Below the pieces are notes generated by a model. The model saw nothing but the letters and a program-made list of their open reading frames with translations. It made no database searches and had not been told where the DNA came from. This document shows, in pieces, positions 1 to 6,852 of a DNA stretch of 12,526 nucleotides. A program made the translations under genes and the position numbers. The first letter of the stretch is position 1. Each line of letters opens with the position of its first letter. This DNA comes from Clostridia bacterium (GTDB taxonomy: Bacteria; Bacillota; Clostridia; Oscillospirales; CAG-272): positions 1 to 12,526 of the forward strand of contig CAAGJL010000086.1 of assembly GCA_900770145.1 (NCBI GenBank), in the 5' to 3' direction.

Positions 1-62
1 AACCGCCTCGCCGACATTCCGACAATGCACTCGTTCATTCTATTACTCGCCGCAGGCGCGCG
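1..62. other. Window edge, no gene recognised
   Basis: The first ~60 bases hold no convincing reading frame with a ribosome binding site and no RNA gene that I recognise. They precede the inverted repeat at 63-94 and may be part of the dispersed intergenic repeat material seen elsewhere in the window, but with one copy visible I cannot show this. Confidence 0.3.
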
Positions 63-94
63 AAGAGGGGGCTTTTTGAAAAAAGCCCCCTCTT
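63..94 (-). terminator. Long inverted repeat, candidate terminator of the SPFH/ATPase operon
   Basis: Bases 63-77 and 80-94 are perfect 15-bp reverse complements (AAGAGGGGGC plus a T/A run, and its mirror). The inner T/A run means that the GC stem AAGAGGGGGC is followed by TTTTTT on the minus strand within the same hairpin. It lies about 200 bp beyond the ATPase stop codon, and no U-tract follows the outer stem. It may work as a terminator in either direction, or be part of an intergenic repeat. Only the inverted repeat itself is certain. Confidence 0.5.
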
Positions 95-100
95 AAACTC

Positions 101-279
101 CCGCAAAAACTTTCTGGCAACTGTCACCGGAACGTTCGGCGTATGCACCTAAAGTAACGCGTCAGCCGACCAGCCGCACCGCAAGGTGCCCCGCAAAAAC
201 TTTTGGCAACCGGCGCCGGGATGTTGGGCGTGTGCACCCAAATAGGCGCGCCAGCTGTTCAGCCGCACCGCAAGGTGCC
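101..279. repeat. Two tandem diverged copies of a ~90-bp sequence
   Basis: Copy 1 is 101-190 and copy 2 is 191-279, directly abutting. Both begin CCGCAAAAACTTT and end with an identical 20-mer, CAGCCGCACCGCAAGGTGCC. The middle is diverged, giving roughly 75-80% identity by eye with one 1-base gap. Each copy ends in a small hairpin (GCACC-GCAA-GGTGC, a GNRA-type tetraloop). The array starts 11 bases after the ATPase stop, so it would be in the 3' untranslated region of the operon. I see no protein-coding signal in it. Confidence 0.75.
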
Positions 280-289
280 CGGCGGGAAA

Positions 290-2191
290 TCACTTCGTTT
301 TCAAAATTCTGGAACTGTTGATCAGCACGGCGAAGGCGCCGAAATTGTGGAGGACAGAGCCTGCCAGCGCGCTGATGATTCCAACGGACGACAGCCCGAT
401 CATCAGGGCGCTGATGCCGATGGAAAGCCCCAGATTCTGATAAATAATCCGCTTGGTTCTTCTCGCTAAACGCAGGGAGAACGGGATGTTTTCCAGGTTG
501 TTGTTCATCAGGGCAATGTCGGCGGACTGTATCGCAAGGTCAGACCCCATCGCGCCCATGGCAATGCCTACATGCGCTTCTTTGAGCGCCAGCGCGTCAT
601 TGATCCCGTCGCCCACGGCAAGCACGCAGTGGGTCTCTTTCAGCTCTTTGAGATGGTTCAGTTTGTCCTCCGGCAGGAGTTTGGCATACAGCGTCTCCAC
701 GCCGACCTCGTCGCACACATGGCGCGCCGCAATCTCGCGGTCGCCGGTCAGCATCACCGTGCGCTCCACGCCCAGCGCCCGTAACTCGTCAATGGCGCCC
801 CTGGCTTCGGCGCGGGGTTGGTCGCTGAACACCAGCGCCCCCAGGCACACGCCGTTCTTCGCCACATAACTGACCGACCCGATTGCGCCCCCGGCGCTCT
901 CGTCCGGCGGGGTCACCCCCTCGGCAATCATCCACTCCCGATTGCCGAACAGTATCCGCGCGCCTTTGCCGGTGCCCTCCATACCTTTGCCGGAAAACTC
1001 TTTGACCGTCAGCCCCTTTTCGTACGGCGCATCGCCGCCCGCAAGCATCACCGCGCGGGAAATCGGGTGCGTGGAGGCGCTTGCCACCGACATCGCGACC
1101 GCCAGCAGTTCCGCCTCGCTCACCCCCGCCGCGGGCAGGGTTTCGGCAAGCGCCATTTTACCCTCGGTCACGGTGCCGGTTTTGTCAAATACCACGGTAT
1201 CCACCGCGGTCAGTTCCTCGATAAACTTGGAGTTTTTGATCAGCACCCCCCGCCGGGTCGCGGCGGAAAGTGCGGCGATCATCGGCGCGGAGCTGACCAG
1301 CATCTGCCCGCAGGGGCAGGAAACCACCAGCATCGCGATTGCCTTGGAAACATCGCGCGTGACCAGCGCCACGCCTGCGGCAAGCGCCAGAATCAGCGGA
1401 ATGTAGTACCGCATAAACTGGTCAATCAGGCGGGACTCCGGCGCGGCGATCCCCTCGGATTTTTCCAGCAGGTTCAGAATATTGGCAAACGACGTGTCCA
1501 CATATTCTTTTTCCACCCGCACGGTAATCTGCCCGTCAAGGTTCACGGTGCCGGCAAACACGCTGTCGCCCGCCGCCGCGTGTGCGGGTTGCGGCTCACC
1601 GGTCAGGGATTTCTGATCGATATTCGTCTCGCCGTTCACCACCACGCCGTCAATCGGAATGCCGGCGCCGGGCTTGACCAGAATGAGCTGCCCTTTTTTC
1701 AGCGCCTTTGCCTCCACCTTTTGCTCGCTTCCGTCCTCCGAAAGCAGCACGGCGGTGTCCTGTTGCATCCGGCGCAGCCCCTCGATGACGTCTCGCCCGC
1801 CCATAATGCTGCGCTCCTCGAAAAAGTGCGCCAGGTTGAGAATCAGCGGGATAAGAATGGCAAGTTGCAGACTGCCGGTGAAATAGCAGGCGATGATCGC
1901 GATGGTGACCAGAATCTCCATCGCGTTGGTCAGGTTTTTCGTGAGAATCCCTTTCACGGCGGCAACCGCCACCGGGATCCCCTCTACCAGCACCCCTATG
2001 GTGTAAATCAGCGCGGGCACCACGTCCTTATCCGGGTAAACCAGGGAGAAAATAAGACCTGTAATCAGGCAGATCAGCGCAACCGCGCCGCTGAAAATCT
2101 CTCTGCCAAGCCGCCGCTTGTTCCGCTCGGTCAGGTTGTCGCGCGAAAGGGCTTCCAGGCTGTTTTTACCGATTTGGTCGATATTTTCCAT
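290..2191 (-). CDS. P1B-type (heavy-metal family) cation-transporting ATPase, divergent
   Basis: A 633-aa membrane pump predicted to move a metal or other cation across the cytoplasmic membrane using ATP. The P-type hallmarks are all present: actuator TGEP (197-200), membrane CPC (292-294), phosphorylation motif DKTGT (336-340), the P1B-specific HP dipeptide (375-376), TGD (482-484) and GDGIND (527-532). Hydrophobic segments sit near 32-50, 57-78, 90-120, 260-300 and 585-625. There is no N-terminal CxxC metal-binding domain; the N-terminus is only ~30 charged residues. Two membrane features are odd. CPC is followed by GQ rather than the common AL. In the last two helices Ser594 and His615-Asn616 fall where Zn/Cd pumps have Lys and Asp (alignment by eye to remembered ZntA). 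The substrate is therefore unknown. The start at 2191 has GGGAGG just upstream and lies 9 bp after the SPFH gene stop, so it is the last gene of the operon. Confidence 0.9.
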   Translation of the reverse strand: MENIDQIGKNSLEALSRDNLTERNKRRLGREIFSGAVALICLITGLIFSLVYPDKDVVPALIYTIGVLVEGIPVAVAAVKGILTKNLTNAMEILVTIAIIACYFTGSLQLAILIPLILNLAHFFEERSIMGGRDVIEGLRRMQQDTAVLLSEDGSEQKVEAKALKKGQLILVKPGAGIPIDGVVVNGETNIDQKSLTGEPQPAHAAAGDSVFAGTVNLDGQITVRVEKEYVDTSFANILNLLEKSEGIAAPESRLIDQFMRYYIPLILALAAGVALVTRDVSKAIAMLVVSCPCGQMLVSSAPMIAALSAATRRGVLIKNSKFIEELTAVDTVVFDKTGTVTEGKMALAETLPAAGVSEAELLAVAMSVASASTHPISRAVMLAGGDAPYEKGLTVKEFSGKGMEGTGKGARILFGNREWMIAEGVTPPDESAGGAIGSVSYVAKNGVCLGALVFSDQPRAEARGAIDELRALGVERTVMLTGDREIAARHVCDEVGVETLYAKLLPEDKLNHLKELKETHCVLAVGDGINDALALKEAHVGIAMGAMGSDLAIQSADIALMNNNLENIPFSLRLARRTKRIIYQNLGLSIGISALMIGLSSVGIISALAGSVLHNFGAFAVLINSSRILKTK

Positions 2192-2200
2192 AAGCCCTCC

Positions 2201-3148
2201 CTATTTGATAATGATATGCGACTCGTCATCCGGCACCAGATACACTTTCTTGATCCGCGCCAGCATTTCCATCATCTTTTGTGTGTAAATTCTTGTTTTG
2301 ATTGCTTCCAGTGAGCCCGGGTTGGCTTCATACTCCGCCAGCACCCCGCGGAACTCGGCAAGGTACTGCTCCGCCTCCGCAATCGCGGTGGACTGCCTGC
2401 TGTACGCGTTGGAAATGAGACTCGTGCGCATCGACTCGGCATACGGCATCAGGCTGTCGCGGTATTGCAGTGCCTTTTCGGCAAGCGTTGCCGCCTGCAC
2501 GGTGGCGGCGTTGACGTTTTCATAGGTTTCGCGCACTTCCTCCGGCATGCTGACTTTGGTCAGTTCCAGGTTGGAAAGCGTAATACCGGTGCCGATTTCG
2601 TCCAGCGTTTGCTGTGCCATGGCGCGCACCTCGGTGGCGTAAGCCTCTTTTTCGGAGGTGAGAATGCCGTCCACCGCGCGGTGTGCGGCGCTTTTCACCA
2701 TCGCGCCCGAAACCGCCGCGTTGATGATCCGGTCCGCGTCCTTCACGTGCAGGGCATAACTGACCGCGTCGGTAATGTTATATTTGACCGAAGCGGAAAT
2801 CACGGCGATATTCTGATCCCCCGTGATGACGTAGCCGCGTTGCTCGCTGTTCAGCATTTCCCCCTCGGTGTAATGCGTGGTCACGGTCAGCTCTTTCACA
2901 CTGCCGACCGGCACGGTAATCACCTCGTCGATGATGTACGGAAAGGCGAAAAACAACCCCGGCTCATGCACCTGCTCTTCGTAGGTGTTGCCCACCAGTT
3001 TGCCGAAGCGAAGCACCACCGCCACCTCGCCGCTTTTGACGATCCGCACGCCGGAAAGGCAGATGAGCACCACCACAATCGCCACCAGAATCACGAAATA
3101 CCGCGTCAGGGTGGAGAGGATGTCCTCAAATACGGTGTTCTTTTTCAT
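2201..3148 (-). CDS. HflK-like SPFH/Band 7 membrane protein
   Basis: A 315-aa protein with one N-terminal transmembrane segment (about 16-34) followed at once by an SPFH domain. Recognisable family signatures are the post-membrane stretch VKSGEVAVVLRFGK (37-50), EPGLFFAFP (62-70), and the HflK-type stretch VITGDQNIAVISASVKYNITD. An alanine/glutamate-rich helical region follows toward the C-terminus. Known HflK proteins pair with HflC in a large cage in the membrane that encloses FtsH and limits its access to membrane substrates; whether this one does so is unknown. Its ATG overlaps the stop of the preceding HflC-like gene by 4 bp (ATGA), a sign of translational coupling, and the ATPase start follows 9 bp after its stop. 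The gene may also be named hflC by automated pipelines; the HflK/HflC distinction here is by eye. Confidence 0.85.
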   Translation of the reverse strand: MKKNTVFEDILSTLTRYFVILVAIVVVLICLSGVRIVKSGEVAVVLRFGKLVGNTYEEQVHEPGLFFAFPYIIDEVITVPVGSVKELTVTTHYTEGEMLNSEQRGYVITGDQNIAVISASVKYNITDAVSYALHVKDADRIINAAVSGAMVKSAAHRAVDGILTSEKEAYATEVRAMAQQTLDEIGTGITLSNLELTKVSMPEEVRETYENVNAATVQAATLAEKALQYRDSLMPYAESMRTSLISNAYSRQSTAIAEAEQYLAEFRGVLAEYEANPGSLEAIKTRIYTQKMMEMLARIKKVYLVPDDESHIIIK

Positions 3149-4257
3149 CCCGCGTTGCCCCCAAGCGTTCCGGCTTTCGCCTGCTCGATCAGTTGATAGA
3201 CGGCGTTGACCAGCGCCACGCGCTGCTCCTCGGGCAGTTGGGTGAGAATGTAATTCAGATCGCTGATTACGGTTTTGTTGCCCTCCGCCGTCATCTGCTT
3301 GCTGTATTCGGTCAGGATGTTGAACGGATACTGATCCGCCTTGACCACCAGCAACGTCTCGCTGTTGGTGGAGGCAATCAACGTGTCCAGATTGCGTAAA
3401 AACTGGTAAAGTTCAATGTTTGCCGCCTGTGCCTCGGCGTAAATCCCGGCAACCGCTTTTTCGGTCTCCGCCTGAATCTCGCCCGCGGTTTTGGTGCCGT
3501 CCGCAATTGTTTCGGCGGATTTGGTATCCGCCTCCTGCATCATCTGGTCGGCGTCCCGCTGGGCAACGGCAAGGATGGCGTCGATTTCTTTCTGCCGCTC
3601 CGCTTTCATCTGCTCAAACACGCTCTCCAGGTTCTGGTCGGGCAGGGAAATACGAAGAATGCTGACGTCGGCAATGGTAATGCCGTATTTTTCCTCACAG
3701 TTGGCTTTGACCTGCTCTTTGATTTTCGCCTGAATTTCGTCCATTTTCAGGCTTTCGCTTTCCAGCGACACCAGCCCCGAAAGGTTGTAGGCGCCCATCA
3801 CGCCGTTGGTGGCGCTGAACACCTGGTCGTTGATGTAGGCGTCGATTTTATTCTGAGAGCCGACGCTGTTGTGGTAGAGCAGCGGGTCGCTGACCTGCCA
3901 CACCACGTAGGATTGCAGAATGATATTGCGCTTGTCCTTGGTGGTGGTTTCCAGGCGACTGGATTCAAAATACTGCATCCGCCCCTCATAGGTCACCACG
4001 CTTTCAAACGGCCAGGGCAACCGGAAGTAAAGCCCCGCGTCGGTCACGACCTGCCGCGGCGCGCCGAAGCGCAGAATCACGGCGCAGTTGCCCTCCTGCA
4101 CTTTACAGGTAAAGCCGAAATAGCCGATCAGCACCACCACTGCCGCGGCAAGAAAAATTTTCAGCACGCGAAGCGGAATTTTATTTTCCTTTTGCGGCGC
4201 CGGCGCCGCTACGGCGGGGGTTTCCCTGTCGCTTTGCATCTGTTTTTGTTTTTTCAT
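3145..4257 (-). CDS. HflC-like SPFH/Band 7 membrane protein
   Basis: A 370-aa protein with a charged, proline/alanine-rich N-terminal tail (1-28), one transmembrane segment (29-49), and an SPFH domain beginning VQEGNCAVILRFG (53-65) with the HflC-like RLPWPFE (79-85). A long Ala/Glu/Lys/Gln-rich helical region (about 212-290) matches the coiled region of HflC. The last 80 residues do not resemble the short tail of E. coli HflC as I remember it. I chose the ATG at 4257 because AAGGAG lies 6 bases upstream. An in-frame GTG at 4275 would put that ribosome binding site inside the gene, although the GTG does overlap the previous stop codon (GTGA). The product probably oligomerises with its two SPFH neighbours; this is inferred from gene order and family. 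Confidence 0.85.
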   Translation of the reverse strand: MKKQKQMQSDRETPAVAAPAPQKENKIPLRVLKIFLAAAVVVLIGYFGFTCKVQEGNCAVILRFGAPRQVVTDAGLYFRLPWPFESVVTYEGRMQYFESSRLETTTKDKRNIILQSYVVWQVSDPLLYHNSVGSQNKIDAYINDQVFSATNGVMGAYNLSGLVSLESESLKMDEIQAKIKEQVKANCEEKYGITIADVSILRISLPDQNLESVFEQMKAERQKEIDAILAVAQRDADQMMQEADTKSAETIADGTKTAGEIQAETEKAVAGIYAEAQAANIELYQFLRNLDTLIASTNSETLLVVKADQYPFNILTEYSKQMTAEGNKTVISDLNYILTQLPEEQRVALVNAVYQLIEQAKAGTLGGNAG

Positions 4258-4271
4258 GGGTTTCTCCTTTC

Positions 4272-6056
4272 TCACTCCAGGGTGAGACTGCCGAAATACA
4301 GGTTTTTCATATTCACGTCTTCGCCGACGATAACGATTTTTGCCTGCCCGTATGCCTTACTGACGGCGGAAAGATATTTCTGATAGCGGTACGCGTCGGA
4401 ATACGCGTTGTCCGCCTCCACCGCCGCCATAAACTCGGCAACGCTGGCGTTTGCCGCGGCAACCTTGGTAAAGTACGCGGCGCGCGCCGCCTCGATGGTT
4501 CTCGTGCGGGTCAGCTCCGCATTGGCGATGATCGTGGCGCACTCGCCGACGGCGTTCAGGCGGTAGCGCTCCGCGTCGATCCCGGCGCTGATCAGTTTCT
4601 GATACGTTTCCGCAATTTCCACTGGCGGGTGAATACTTTCCAGCACCACGCTGACCACCTCAACCCCTATGTGGTAACTTTCCAGTTTGGCGGTCAACTC
4701 CTCGCGGAACGTGTTGCTGAACGCCGCGCGGTCGACCGAGAGCAGGGTGTCAAGATCGGTGGAAATCGTGCGGTCGGTCACCAGTTCATACGCCAGCGCT
4801 TCCAGCACGCACTCCGCGCAGGCGGAGTTTTTGATATACTCGTGAAGATTTGAAATCTTGAATTCCAGCCGCAGGTTGATGGAAACCACCTCGTCCCCGC
4901 TGCCAAGTAGGAGCTTGTACTCCTCGTCGCCGTGGGCGGCGGTCCAGGTGTTGTCTCCCACTTCTTCGGAGCGGTATCCGATCGTCACCTTGTTCACGAC
5001 CTCGGTGTCGTAAAGTTCCACCTTGTCAAAGGGGGCGGGAAGCACGAAATGAAGCCCGGGGGAGAGCGTCTCCTCCTGCAATTTGCCGAAGCGGTACACC
5101 GCGCCCTGCTGGTAGGAGTCCACTTTCACCAGCCCCGTGGAAAGCCAGAACACCATCACGATCGCAATCACGGTGTAGGGCAGAATGTGGCGGATCAGTT
5201 TGATGCTCCAGAGGCTGCGCATCGTGATACCGGTGCTTTCCTCCAAATACTTGACAAAACTGAGGTCGTCGTCACTGCCGACCAGAAACGGCACCGGGAC
5301 GGTATAAACGGGGGCGACCGAAAGTTCCTTTTTCAGCCATCGCAGGAAGAACGAAATCAGCAGAAAGACCGCCTGATAGCAGTACACGGCGATTGCCGCC
5401 CAGATCAGTTGCCGTTGCAGGTTGGCAAACCCCAGCGCCTTCACCGCAGTGCAGACAATCATCACCAGCAAAAACAGCCGCCCCACCGCCATGGCCGAGC
5501 GCACGTTGTGCAAAAGCGCCCCGGCAAAACGGTTTTCGGTTTCGGTGTGGCGCACCCATTTTTCCAGAATCACAAACGCCACAAACAGCAGGGTGAGAAA
5601 TACGGGATAGCCGAAACTCATCCGGTACCCGTCGGTCTTTTCCGCTACCAGCGCGAAAAAGCGGTAGGAGAGAAAACCGATGGCGCCAAGCGAGGTCAAC
5701 AGCCGCAAGATCTCCCGGCTTTTGTTATACCCCAGCGCGAACCCCCGCCGGATGTAATACCACAGAAGGGAAGCCCGCGCGCGGAATTTTGCCCGCCGGC
5801 GCGATTTCGTCGCCTCCGGCGGCGCACCGGCGTCCGCGCCCGGCGCCGGCTTTCTTTGCGGCAGCCGCAACTCCCGGCAAAAGAGGACGGCAAGCCACGA
5901 GAGCAGCAGCGGCAGCGCCAGCGTCAACTCCAATAATCGGAACGGGATGAAAAATGTCTTGCCGTAAAAATAGCGCAGCGCAATCAGCGCTGCTGCAAGA
6001 AAAGCCGAGGAAGTGAGAAACGGCGCCAATGTATGACGGCGATTTTCGTCTTTCAA
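4272..6056 (-). CDS. Polytopic membrane protein with C-terminal HflK-type SPFH domain
   Basis: A 594-aa protein combining about six N-terminal hydrophobic segments (near 12-31, 35-60, 115-136, 150-167, 189-210, 217-239) with a seventh (291-310) that leads directly into an SPFH domain. The SPFH part has strong HflK features: SYQQGAVYRFGK (314-325), SPGLHFVLPAPFDKVELYD (332-350), and VTIGYR (357-362). A helical Ala-rich region (about 485-570) follows. Ordinary HflK has a single membrane segment and about 300-420 residues, so the polytopic head is an addition. A basic Arg/Lys-rich cytosolic loop (roughly 61-100) separates segments 2 and 3. Start choice: no ATG fits. AGGAGG lies 9 bases before a TTG at 6056, and an in-frame GTG at 6080 would lie upstream of that ribosome binding site. 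It is the first gene of the operon, 14 bp before the HflC-like gene. Function is not known; a scaffold or partner-recruiting role is inference. Confidence 0.8.
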   Translation of the reverse strand: MKDENRRHTLAPFLTSSAFLAAALIALRYFYGKTFFIPFRLLELTLALPLLLSWLAVLFCRELRLPQRKPAPGADAGAPPEATKSRRRAKFRARASLLWYYIRRGFALGYNKSREILRLLTSLGAIGFLSYRFFALVAEKTDGYRMSFGYPVFLTLLFVAFVILEKWVRHTETENRFAGALLHNVRSAMAVGRLFLLVMIVCTAVKALGFANLQRQLIWAAIAVYCYQAVFLLISFFLRWLKKELSVAPVYTVPVPFLVGSDDDLSFVKYLEESTGITMRSLWSIKLIRHILPYTVIAIVMVFWLSTGLVKVDSYQQGAVYRFGKLQEETLSPGLHFVLPAPFDKVELYDTEVVNKVTIGYRSEEVGDNTWTAAHGDEEYKLLLGSGDEVVSINLRLEFKISNLHEYIKNSACAECVLEALAYELVTDRTISTDLDTLLSVDRAAFSNTFREELTAKLESYHIGVEVVSVVLESIHPPVEIAETYQKLISAGIDAERYRLNAVGECATIIANAELTRTRTIEAARAAYFTKVAAANASVAEFMAAVEADNAYSDAYRYQKYLSAVSKAYGQAKIVIVGEDVNMKNLYFGSLTLE

Positions 6057-6076
6057 ACAGCATAACCTCCTTTTCG

Positions 6077-6102
6077 CCACAAGAAAAACCGTTCTCTTGT
6101 GG
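6077..6102. promoter_or_regulatory. Perfect inverted repeat in the operon leader
   Basis: CCACAAGA (6077-6084) and TCTTGTGG (6095-6102) are perfect 8-bp reverse complements separated by 10 bases. The element covers roughly +7 to +32 of the minus-strand transcript expected from the promoter at 6116-6144, and it ends a few bases before the AGGAGG of the first gene. It could be a repressor operator in the initially transcribed region, or an RNA hairpin at the 5' end. I do not recognise the half-site as belonging to a known regulator. Confidence 0.5.
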
Positions 6103-6115
6103 AAAAACTACAATA

Positions 6116-6144
6116 ATTATAACACGCGCCCCCGCGCTTGTCAA
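6116..6144 (-). promoter_or_regulatory. Consensus sigma-A promoter of the SPFH/ATPase operon
   Basis: On the minus strand TTGACA (6139-6144) and TATAAT (6116-6121) are both perfect and are separated by exactly 17 bp. The spacer is a GC block (CGCGGGGGCGCG). Transcription should start near 6109, about 50 bases before the TTG start. A fully consensus promoter followed by a palindrome suggests either strong constitutive expression or repression. Confidence 0.85.
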
Positions 6145-6200
6145 TCATTTTGCCCTATCCCGCGTTTGTAAAAAATTCCCCATCGCCCGGGCGGGGGAAC

Positions 6201-6243
6201 AAAAGACCCCGGCGGGGCTTGCCTGACAAGCCCCGCCGGGGTC
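6201..6243 (-). terminator. Terminator of tRNA-Thr
   Basis: A perfect 17-bp stem (6205-6221 with 6227-6243) with a 5-base loop, followed on the minus strand by TTTTGTT. It begins 8 bases after the encoded CCA of the tRNA gene and ends before the promoter of the next operon, so it insulates the two units. Confidence 0.9.
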
Positions 6244-6251
6244 AAAAAAAG

Positions 6252-6326
6252 TGGAGCTGGTGGTGAGATTTGAACTCACGACCTGCTGATTACGAATCAG
6301 CTGCACTACCCCTGTGCTACACCAGC
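6252..6326 (-). tRNA. tRNA-Thr (anticodon CGT)
   Basis: A 75-base cloverleaf on the minus strand with CCA encoded. The acceptor arm is GCTGGTG/CACCAGC with discriminator T. The D arm is GCAC/GTGC, the anticodon arm GCTGA-TTCGTAA-TCAGC, and the T arm GTGAG-TTCAAAT-CTCAC. The loop TTCGTAA puts CGT at positions 34-36, so it reads ACG threonine codons. All stems pair perfectly. It has its own promoter immediately upstream and its own terminator. Confidence 0.96.
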
Positions 6327-6335
6327 AACAGGGAG

Positions 6336-6364
6336 ATTATAACACAATTTTTTTTCTTTTGCAA
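6336..6364 (-). promoter_or_regulatory. Promoter of tRNA-Thr
   Basis: TTGCAA (6359-6364), 17 bp, then TATAAT (6336-6341) on the minus strand. The expected start near 6329 is only about 3 bases before the mature tRNA end, leaving almost no leader for RNase P to remove. Confidence 0.8.
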
Positions 6365-6544
6365 GGGGTTTTTCACTTTTTTTGAAAAATAAAAAATGAC
6401 GGTTGCTATCCAAAACAAAAGCTAACTTCCAAGTTGCGCGCTCTTCCTCTGCCGCCTGACGGCGCCACCCCCTGTTGACGCGAAGCGTCAATGTCGGAGA
6501 GGGGCGTGCAGGAGCCGGGTTGATGGGATTAAATTTCTTACAGA

Positions 6545-6612
6545 CGGGAGGGGAAACCCCTCCCCTACGGGACTTAGGTTTTATTGGGATAGCAGGCGAC
6601 CAACAGTCGCCC
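6545..6612. repeat. 68-bp dispersed repeat, copy A
   Basis: Matches copy B (6734-6801) at 64 of 68 bases with no gaps. Internal structure: a palindrome GGGAGGGG-AAA-CCCCTCCC at the left end, a constant core GGGACTTAGGTTTTATTGGG, and an inverted repeat GGCGAC/GTCGCC at the right end. The flanking bases on the left (6518-6544) also resemble 8673-8700. Confidence 0.85.
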
Positions 6613-6654
6613 GCGCGAGGAGCAAGGTACATTCCCGCGATGTTCGCACAAACT

Positions 6655-6682
6655 AAAAAGGCTCCCCGCAGTAAAGGGAGCC
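6655..6682 (-). terminator. Candidate terminator downstream of the ABC exporter
   Basis: GGCTCCC (6660-6666) pairs with GGGAGCC (6676-6682) across a 9-base loop. On the minus strand it is followed by TTTTTAG. It lies between the two repeat copies, about 170 bases beyond the exporter stop codon, so it may be part of the repeat module that also serves as terminator. Confidence 0.6.
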
Positions 6683-6733
6683 GGCGCGACTGCGCCTGAG
6701 GGATTGTTTGGCTTAGACTTTCCACTTTGCAAG

Positions 6734-6801
6734 CGGGAGGGGAAACCCCTCCCCTTCGGGACTTAGGTTTTATTGGGATAGCGGGCGGCCAACGGTCGCC
6801 C
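6734..6801. repeat. 68-bp dispersed repeat, copy B
   Basis: Direct repeat of copy A with four substitutions. Three of them are A-to-G changes in the right-hand stem region, where pairing is kept through G-U or G-C pairs. It lies 51 bases beyond the ABC exporter stop codon. Confidence 0.85.
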
Positions 6802-6852
6802 CTTTTGCGTGTACGTTTTACCTCCGTAGGCGGCGGGATGTTTCCTTGCTTT

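Larger units (their letters stand above)
6327..6852. other. Gene-free 0.5-kb stretch made of repeats and hairpins
   Basis: Between tRNA-Thr and the ABC exporter stop codon there is no credible gene. From low to high coordinate it holds the tRNA promoter, an A/T-rich run, a TTGACGC-GAA-GCGTCAA hairpin (6475-6491), 68-bp repeat copy A (6545-6612), a candidate minus-strand terminator (6655-6682), and 68-bp repeat copy B (6734-6801). Reading frames that cross it translate the repeat units and the tRNA and carry no protein-family features. Confidence 0.75.

Noticed and set aside
101..279. A CRISPR array
   Set aside because: There are only two units of ~90 bp that abut directly, with no short identical repeats separated by unique spacers and no cas genes nearby.
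818..2314. A 498-codon open frame on the plus strand opposite the ATPase
   Set aside because: It is antisense to a gene with complete P-type ATPase motifs. Its translation is rich in His, Arg, Gln and Gly without any domain, as expected for the complement of GC-rich coding DNA.
4258..4275. A GTG start at 4275 for the HflC-like gene
   Set aside because: It would place the AAGGAG ribosome binding site inside the coding region. The ATG at 4257 is correctly spaced from that site.
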